From Roseiflexus sp. RS-1 (GTDB taxonomy: Bacteria; Chloroflexota; Chloroflexia; Chloroflexales; Roseiflexaceae): DNA of 64,000 bases. The notes beneath the pieces were generated by a model. That model was not told the origin of the DNA. It saw only the letters and a program-made list of their open reading frames with translations, and ran no database searches. Positions 59,327 through 64,000 of the stretch are shown one piece after another (the first letter of the stretch is position 1; every line of letters starts with the position of its first letter). The stretch lies in assembly GCF_000016665.1 (NCBI RefSeq), contig NC_009523.1:4959501-5023500 (forward strand), written 5' to 3'. The translations under genes were made by a program, and so were the position numbers.

Positions 59327-60409
59327 TCACTGCATGACGTCCGAGAGTTTTCGCACCTCGAAGCCCATCGCCGCAAAGCGGTCCAGGATGTCCGGCAGCG
59401 CATCGGCGGTTGCATCACTGCCGCAGTGCGCCAGAATAATTGCGCCGCGCAGGTCGTCGGGGCTGAGTTTTTGCGTCACCCGCGCGATGAGGAACTCTGG
59501 CGTCTTCGGTTCCCCAACCGAATCCAGACTATCGAGCGACCAGTAGACCGGCAGGTATCCTTCTGATAGCGCCACACGCAGGACCCGCTCGTTGTACGCG
59601 CCATACGGCGGTCGAAAGAAGGGGCGTATGACGGCATCCGGCGCGATGTCGTGCAGGATCGCCTCGGTTTCGCTCAGTTCGCGGCGAATCGCCTCGTCGT
59701 CCAGGGTTGTCAGATCAGGATGGTTCATCGTATGGTTGGCGAGTTCGTGCCCATCTGCCACCATGCGGCGAACCAGACCGGGATTGTCACGTATCCAGCG
59801 CCCGGTCAGGAAGAAGGTGATAGTGATCCCGCGCACGCGCAACGCATCAAGGATGCGCGGCGTTGGCGCTGCACCTGCGCCAGCGTCGAGGGTCAGCGCA
59901 ACCCACGGGCGCATCGGATTGCCACGCTGGACCAGCAGCGCTTCGCCAGCATCGCCCGGTTCGATCAGCGGCACGACGAGTTCTCTCCCGGTGCGCAGCG
60001 GCGCATTGATCATATTGTACGCTTTGATCAGTGCCGGGGAGGTGCGGTAGCGCGCTGCGATCTGTTCCAGGGTTTCACCAGCAGCAGCGCGATGCCCCAC
60101 GTAGCCAATGACCTGCGGTTGGGGGGATGCGGTAGGAATTGGCGGGATGGCGGTCGCCAGCAGAGGCGTCGCCGCAGGTGGCGGTGAAGGGACCGGCGAT
60201 TGGGGTGCGATTGTTGACGATGGAACCGGTGCGGTTAGTACAGATGTTGCACGAGCGGTCGCCGTCGGCGCTTGCGTCGGGGCAACCGCCAGCGGCGCTG
60301 GCGGTTGCCGCATCAGGTCGTTGAGCAACCATCCCAGCGCAATACCTGTCAGCAGGGTGAGAAGAATGAGTGGAAGGCTTGTACTGTTCTTTTCCATTCC
60401 CCCGTCCAT
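59327..60409 (-). CDS. LysM-polysaccharide deacetylase (NodB domain), membrane anchored
   Basis: A 360-residue protein with an N-terminal anchor (LPLILLTLLTGIALGWLL), a Pro/Thr/Ala linker, a LysM module at about residues 100-147 (YVGHRAAAGETLEQIAARYR) and a NodB deacetylase domain at about 165-358. The motif ALTLDAG has Asp-Ala where TFDDG is standard, as in the FDAGA subgroup. HTMNHPD gives the HxxxH metal ligands, and RPPYGAYN is motif 3. It probably deacetylates peptidoglycan or another GlcNAc polymer. Start ATG 60409 or 60397. Confidence 0.88.
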   Translation of the reverse strand: MDGGMEKNSTSLPLILLTLLTGIALGWLLNDLMRQPPAPLAVAPTQAPTATARATSVLTAPVPSSTIAPQSPVPSPPPAATPLLATAIPPIPTASPQPQVIGYVGHRAAAGETLEQIAARYRTSPALIKAYNMINAPLRTGRELVVPLIEPGDAGEALLVQRGNPMRPWVALTLDAGAGAAPTPRILDALRVRGITITFFLTGRWIRDNPGLVRRMVADGHELANHTMNHPDLTTLDDEAIRRELSETEAILHDIAPDAVIRPFFRPPYGAYNERVLRVALSEGYLPVYWSLDSLDSVGEPKTPEFLIARVTQKLSPDDLRGAIILAHCGSDATADALPDILDRFAAMGFEVRKLSDVMQ

Positions 60410-60481
60410 GGTTGCGCTGCGCGCGGATGTTTCTTCACCGGCGCAGGCAAGCGTTGCCAGCAGCGCAGTCGCGCGCGTCTT

Positions 60482-60997
60482 TTACCTGTTCTGCGTCGAT
60501 GGACGAATCTTCGCCCGCAGAAGTTCCCGAAATGCGTCGATTGCCTGCGGACTGGCAAAGGCGCGCTTCGGCACGACTGAATACGCCCAGCGACCGTGGA
60601 TCAGAACAAAGACGCGATCACTCTCGACAAACGACAGGTATCGATCCCACGGGCGACTGACGCGCTCCGTACCGAAACGAAAGTGGGCGCCGCGCTGGTC
60701 GAACATGGCTTCAACGGTCTGGCGCAGGGGCGGGCTGCTGCGGAACGTGGACCAGACGATGAGCAGCGGCACAGGATCGAACCAGGTGAACAACCCCAGT
60801 GCCAGCAGCAACAGCGCTTGCGGGTTAACGCCGGACGTTATTGCAATCCAGACGCCGCCAAAAATCGCCAGAAAACCGATACTGCGGTAGATCAGATGCT
60901 TACGGGTCGAACGCTGGTAGAGCCGGCACGCATGGAGTTGTTCGTCCAGCGTGTGGGTATAGTTCAGCGTGAAACTGCTTGCAGTCGTCGCCGTCAT
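60482..60997 (-). CDS. YcxB-like membrane protein
   Basis: A 171-residue protein. Two close membrane segments lie at about 38-58 and 62-82 (LIYRSIGFLAIFGGVWIAIT), followed by a C-terminal YcxB-like domain (RVSRPWDRYLSFVESDRVFV, VVPKRAF). Function is unknown; members are often near envelope genes. Its ATG overlaps the stop of the LysM gene (ATGA), and the deacetylase follows after 72 bp, so the three may form one operon with mutS2. Confidence 0.75.
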   Translation of the reverse strand: MTATTASSFTLNYTHTLDEQLHACRLYQRSTRKHLIYRSIGFLAIFGGVWIAITSGVNPQALLLLALGLFTWFDPVPLLIVWSTFRSSPPLRQTVEAMFDQRGAHFRFGTERVSRPWDRYLSFVESDRVFVLIHGRWAYSVVPKRAFASPQAIDAFRELLRAKIRPSTQNR

Positions 60998-61605
60998 GGA
61001 ATGATCAACTCCTGTCCAACACGCAGATTATCGGCAGCGGCTGGCGTCAGATTGTTGGCGCGCAGAAGCGCCTCAACTGTCACGCCGTTGCGCTCGGCGA
61101 TTGCGCGCAACGTGTCTCCCGGTTGCACCACATACCGTCGTGAACCCGACTGTGGCGCCAGCGTCGCGGTCGGTTCTGGCGTCACCGTCGGTTCCGGCGT
61201 CACTGTCGGTTCCGGCGTCACCGTCGGTTCCAGCGTTGCCGTCGGTTCCAGCGTTGCTGTCGGTTCCGGCGTCACTGTCGATTCCAGCGTCACTGTCGGT
61301 TCCAGCGTCGCGGTTGGAGTCACCGGTGGAACATTCACCGTCGGGGCGATTGCCGGCGGTTGCGACGCGGGGGCGACAGGCGGTGCGATCGGTTGCATAA
61401 CCGTCAGACCGGCAATACGCAGGCTGGATATATCGCTGCGCGCCAGGACGAACACTGCACCGAACGCTGCACCGAACACAATGATTGCCAGCGCGAGACG
61501 CTCCCGCTCCTCCAGGCGTTGCCGTGTTAACCGTAGCGCAATTGCGCCAATGAATGGCAGGATAAGCGCAACAACGATCAGCGCAAACAGCATCCACTGT
61601 GGCAT
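60994..61605 (-). CDS. LysM-domain membrane protein with TPEP repeats
   Basis: A 203-residue protein. Two membrane segments are at 5-25 and 37-56. A long extracellular linker has TVTPEP/TATLEP hexapeptides (18-bp DNA repeats, about 12 units, at 61150-61320), then a LysM module at about 158-203 (YVVQPGDTLRAIAERNGVTV). It is likely anchored in the membrane and binds peptidoglycan. It lies 5 bp downstream of mutS2. Confidence 0.85.
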   Translation of the reverse strand: MPQWMLFALIVVALILPFIGAIALRLTRQRLEERERLALAIIVFGAAFGAVFVLARSDISSLRIAGLTVMQPIAPPVAPASQPPAIAPTVNVPPVTPTATLEPTVTLESTVTPEPTATLEPTATLEPTVTPEPTVTPEPTVTPEPTATLAPQSGSRRYVVQPGDTLRAIAERNGVTVEALLRANNLTPAAADNLRVGQELIIP

Positions 61606-61610
61606 TCAGG

Positions 61611-64000
61611 TCACCGTTCCTGCAGGCGCACAATCGTAACGCCCTCACCGCCTTCTGTGGCGCTTGCGCTGCTGAACGACGCGACCAGTTTGTGGTCTTT
61701 GAGCGTATCGCGTACTGCCTGACGCAGCGCGCCGGTGCCTTTACCGTGAATGATACGAACCCACGGCAGGCCAGCCAGGTAAGCGTCGTTCAAATACCGG
61801 TCGAGTCGTTCGCCGACATCAGCCGCGCGCCATCCCCGCATATCGAGTTCGAGCGACACGTCACGCGGCGCCGGAAGCGATGTGCCACGCGACTCATAGG
61901 CGGGACGGGCAGGTTGACCGCCACCGTTCCCGGCCGCACGCTTTTCGCGCGTCAGTTCGGCGAGATCGGCCTGCATCCGAAAGCCTCCAACCTGCACCTC
62001 GGCTGTCTGATCTTCTTCGTTGATCGAGAGGATTTCTCCGGTTAACCCGACCGATCGCACGCGGACGACATCACCGGGTTGCAGACGCGCGACCTGTTCA
62101 GCAGCGGGCGCCGGGTGTCCGGCGGGTTTACCGGGCGGAACAGCAGGCAGGCTTGCACGCGCTTCCTGCAAACGCCGTTCCGCCTCTTCGAGCCATCGGC
62201 GCGACGCCGCTACCGAGCGAGACTCGTCGCGCAACCGGCGCACCTCGTTGCGCACCTGGCGCAGTTCTGCCTCGATCGCTTCACGCGCAGCCTGCCAGGC
62301 CTCATCACGCTGCTCCTCAAATGCGCGCAACTCAGCGGCAAGTCGGTCACGATACTTCTCGGCATCGGCGCGCACTTCCATTGCTCGCTGCAACTCTGCC
62401 GCCGCAGCATCGCGCTCACGATGGATACCCGCCAGCAGATCTTCGACCTGCACATCCTCTCGCGCCATTGTTGCACGGGCGCGCTCAACCAGGTCGGGGG
62501 CGAGTCCCAGGCGCGCCGCAATCGCCAGTGCATTCGAGCGCCCTGGTAAACCGATCGTCAGTTTGTAGGTTGGTGCAAGTGTTTCGACGTCGAACTCGAC
62601 CGACGCATTCTCAACGCCGGGTGTGGCATAGGCGAACGCCTTCAATTCAGCGTAGTGCGTCGTTGCCACACCCAGCACACCGAGTTCGAGCAGTCGCTCG
62701 ATGATCGCGCGCGCCAGCGCCGCACCCTCGACCGGATCGGTGCCGGCGCCGAGTTCATCGAGCAGCACCAGCGCTGGCATGCGCCCCAAGCGCTGCGTGT
62801 CAGGAGGCATTGTTTGGGTTGAGCCGGAGACGGATGTTTCGGCAGGCGCCACGTCCGGTGCGTCTTCAAGCGCACGCAGAATGCGGATGATATTCGTCAT
62901 ATGCGACGAGAAGGTCGAAAGGCTCTGCTCGATGCTCTGCTCATCGCCAATGTCGGCGAAGATTTGCGCGAACACCGGCAGGCGCGACGGTTGGGATGCA
63001 GGGATGTGCATCCCCGCCTGCGCCATTAGCGCCAGCAGACCGGTTGTTTTCAGCGCCACGGTCTTGCCGCCGGTATTGGGACCGGTGATCAGCAGCAGGC
63101 GAAACCGACCGCCGAGGCGCATATCGATCGGGACGACCTTTTGCGGATCGAGGAGCGGATGGCGCGCAGCGGTCAGCAGCAGCAACGGTTCATCAGGCGG
63201 CAGCGGCGGATCGACAATCTCCGGCATTACGCAGCGCATCGCCGCCGCATACTGCGCCATTGCGAACGCCAGATCGAGCGTCGCCAGCGCCTCGACGCCA
63301 GCAGTGATCGCACCGGCATGATCGCCGACGAGCGCAGAAAGTTCCGCCAGAATGCGTTCGACCTCTGCCTGTTCGGCGAGTTGCAGTTCCCGCCAGGCAT
63401 TGTTCAGTTCCACGATCGTCAGCGGCTCGATGTACAGCGTCGCGCCGCTGGCCGACTGGTCGTGCACCAGACCGCGAATGGCGCGGCGGTGTGTGGCTTT
63501 CACCGGCACAACATATCGCCCGTTGCGCACAGTGATGATCGGTTCCTGCAACACATCACCGTGCGTCATGATCAGGTTGTGCAGTTTTTCCTGGAGGCGG
63601 TTGAACGCCGTGCGCACCTCAGAGCGCAATCGCGCCAGTTTCGGACTGGCGCTGTCGAGCACCTGACCGTCCTCGCCAATTGCGCGGGCGACGGCATCCT
63701 CAACCTCCGGCAGCAGCGGCAGATCGACGGCAGTCTCGTGCAGCAGCGGGAAGGATGCTGCGTCGAGTTTCCGCAACGTGGCGCGCAGACGGCGGGCGCT
63801 TGCAAGTGTGGCGGCGATTTCGATCAGCGCCTCCGGATCACACACCCCGCCGCGTCGCGCCAGACCAACCGCTGGACGCACATCTCGCGCCCCGCCAATA
63901 CTCACATCAGGCATCGCGTCGAGCAGCCGACGCGCCTCATCGGTCAGGCGCAGACGACGACGCACCTCGAAGGGATCGACCGACGGCGTCAGATTGAGTG
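61611..64000 (-). CDS. mutS2: Endonuclease MutS2 (5' end outside the window)
   Basis: The frame is open to the window edge; about 796 residues are visible. The MutS-type ATPase has Walker A TGPNTGGKTVALKTTG, Walker B LVLLDELGAGTDPVEG and HYAELKAFA. A long coiled coil of about 130 residues (RERDAAAAELQRAMEVRADA) follows, a KOW-like region (LQPGDVVRVRSVGLTGEIL), and the C-terminal Smr nuclease domain (LDMRGWRAADVGERLDRYLN, IIHGKGTGALRQAVRDTL). It suppresses homologous recombination or acts on collided ribosomes. An extra 25-residue insert (SGSTQTMPPDTQRLGR) lies near Walker B. Confidence 0.96.
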   Translation of the reverse strand, partial: LNLTPSVDPFEVRRRLRLTDEARRLLDAMPDVSIGGARDVRPAVGLARRGGVCDPEALIEIAATLASARRLRATLRKLDAASFPLLHETAVDLPLLPEVEDAVARAIGEDGQVLDSASPKLARLRSEVRTAFNRLQEKLHNLIMTHGDVLQEPIITVRNGRYVVPVKATHRRAIRGLVHDQSASGATLYIEPLTIVELNNAWRELQLAEQAEVERILAELSALVGDHAGAITAGVEALATLDLAFAMAQYAAAMRCVMPEIVDPPLPPDEPLLLLTAARHPLLDPQKVVPIDMRLGGRFRLLLITGPNTGGKTVALKTTGLLALMAQAGMHIPASQPSRLPVFAQIFADIGDEQSIEQSLSTFSSHMTNIIRILRALEDAPDVAPAETSVSGSTQTMPPDTQRLGRMPALVLLDELGAGTDPVEGAALARAIIERLLELGVLGVATTHYAELKAFAYATPGVENASVEFDVETLAPTYKLTIGLPGRSNALAIAARLGLAPDLVERARATMAREDVQVEDLLAGIHRERDAAAAELQRAMEVRADAEKYRDRLAAELRAFEEQRDEAWQAAREAIEAELRQVRNEVRRLRDESRSVAASRRWLEEAERRLQEARASLPAVPPGKPAGHPAPAAEQVARLQPGDVVRVRSVGLTGEILSINEEDQTAEVQVGGFRMQADLAELTREKRAAGNGGGQPARPAYESRGTSLPAPRDVSLELDMRGWRAADVGERLDRYLNDAYLAGLPWVRIIHGKGTGALRQAVRDTLKDHKLVASFSSASATEGGEGVTIVRLQER

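Overview
The window looks like a chromosomal segment of a filamentous Chloroflexota bacterium, most probably Roseiflexus or a close relative. This is inferred from the high-GC coding style, the run rpmH-rnpA-yidC-khpB, the ChlI/ChlD-type chelatase, the Chloroflexota-type lineage-specific proteins and the heptanucleotide repeats. No rRNA, tRNA or CRISPR array was recognised. Both end genes are cut: a LysR regulator at the left and mutS2 at the right.

Layout. 1-2.7 kb: end of a LysR gene, a DUF3592 membrane protein, and a repeat-rich stretch holding the debris of a toxin-antitoxin pair. 2.9-10.3 kb (minus): AAA+/VWA chelatase, S1-domain protein, rpmH, rnpA, yidC, khpB and a PfkB kinase. 10.5-16.5 kb (plus): a tightly packed operon of a short protein, a 621-aa protein of unknown function, HEAT protein, PIG-L deacetylase, FemAB-like transferase, coiled-coil protein and HAD hydrolase. 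16.5-23 kb: IS630 debris, an M14 carboxypeptidase, a MITE-like element, a SWIM-SNF2 helicase and a DsbA-like protein. 23.7-29 kb: secD-secF, a methyltransferase, tsaD, and a DtxR-type regulator with its own operator. 29-32 kb (minus): a compact operon of a cytoplasmic subtilisin-like protease, an I9-propeptide-like small protein and a CARF-like/PD-(D/E)XK nuclease of the Card1/Can2 type. 32-41 kb: dehydrogenase, glycoside hydrolase lipoprotein, membrane glycosyltransferase-like protein, secreted metzincin, and a sigma-like/anti-sigma-like membrane protein. 41-47 kb: accessory DNA with Uma2, an AT-rich CPBP module, integrase and IS5 debris, a RelBE pair and a DUF2281 antitoxin. 47-52 kb: aapJQMP amino-acid ABC transporter. 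52-64 kb: VirD4/TraD-like ATPase, HU, a methyltransferase/GIY-YIG nuclease fusion, a TRAP binding protein, polysaccharide deacetylase, YcxB-like and LysM proteins, and mutS2.

Three loci stand out. (1) The chelatase is split by a -1 shift exactly at a run of nine A, and reading through it restores a full-length ChlD-type AAA+-linker-VWA protein, so one gene probably makes two subunits. (2) The subtilase / I9-like / CARF-nuclease operon looks like an uncharacterised defence or stress module; its nucleotide-binding loop differs from the family consensus. (3) A DNA methyltransferase is fused in frame, just after its SPPY motif, to an Eco29kI-like GIY-YIG endonuclease whose tail has been overwritten by heptamer repeats.

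Several families of dispersed repeats fill nearly every intergenic gap longer than 300 bp. They have cut genes, supplied C-terminal tails, and in one case an IS remnant ends next to a consensus promoter for secDF.
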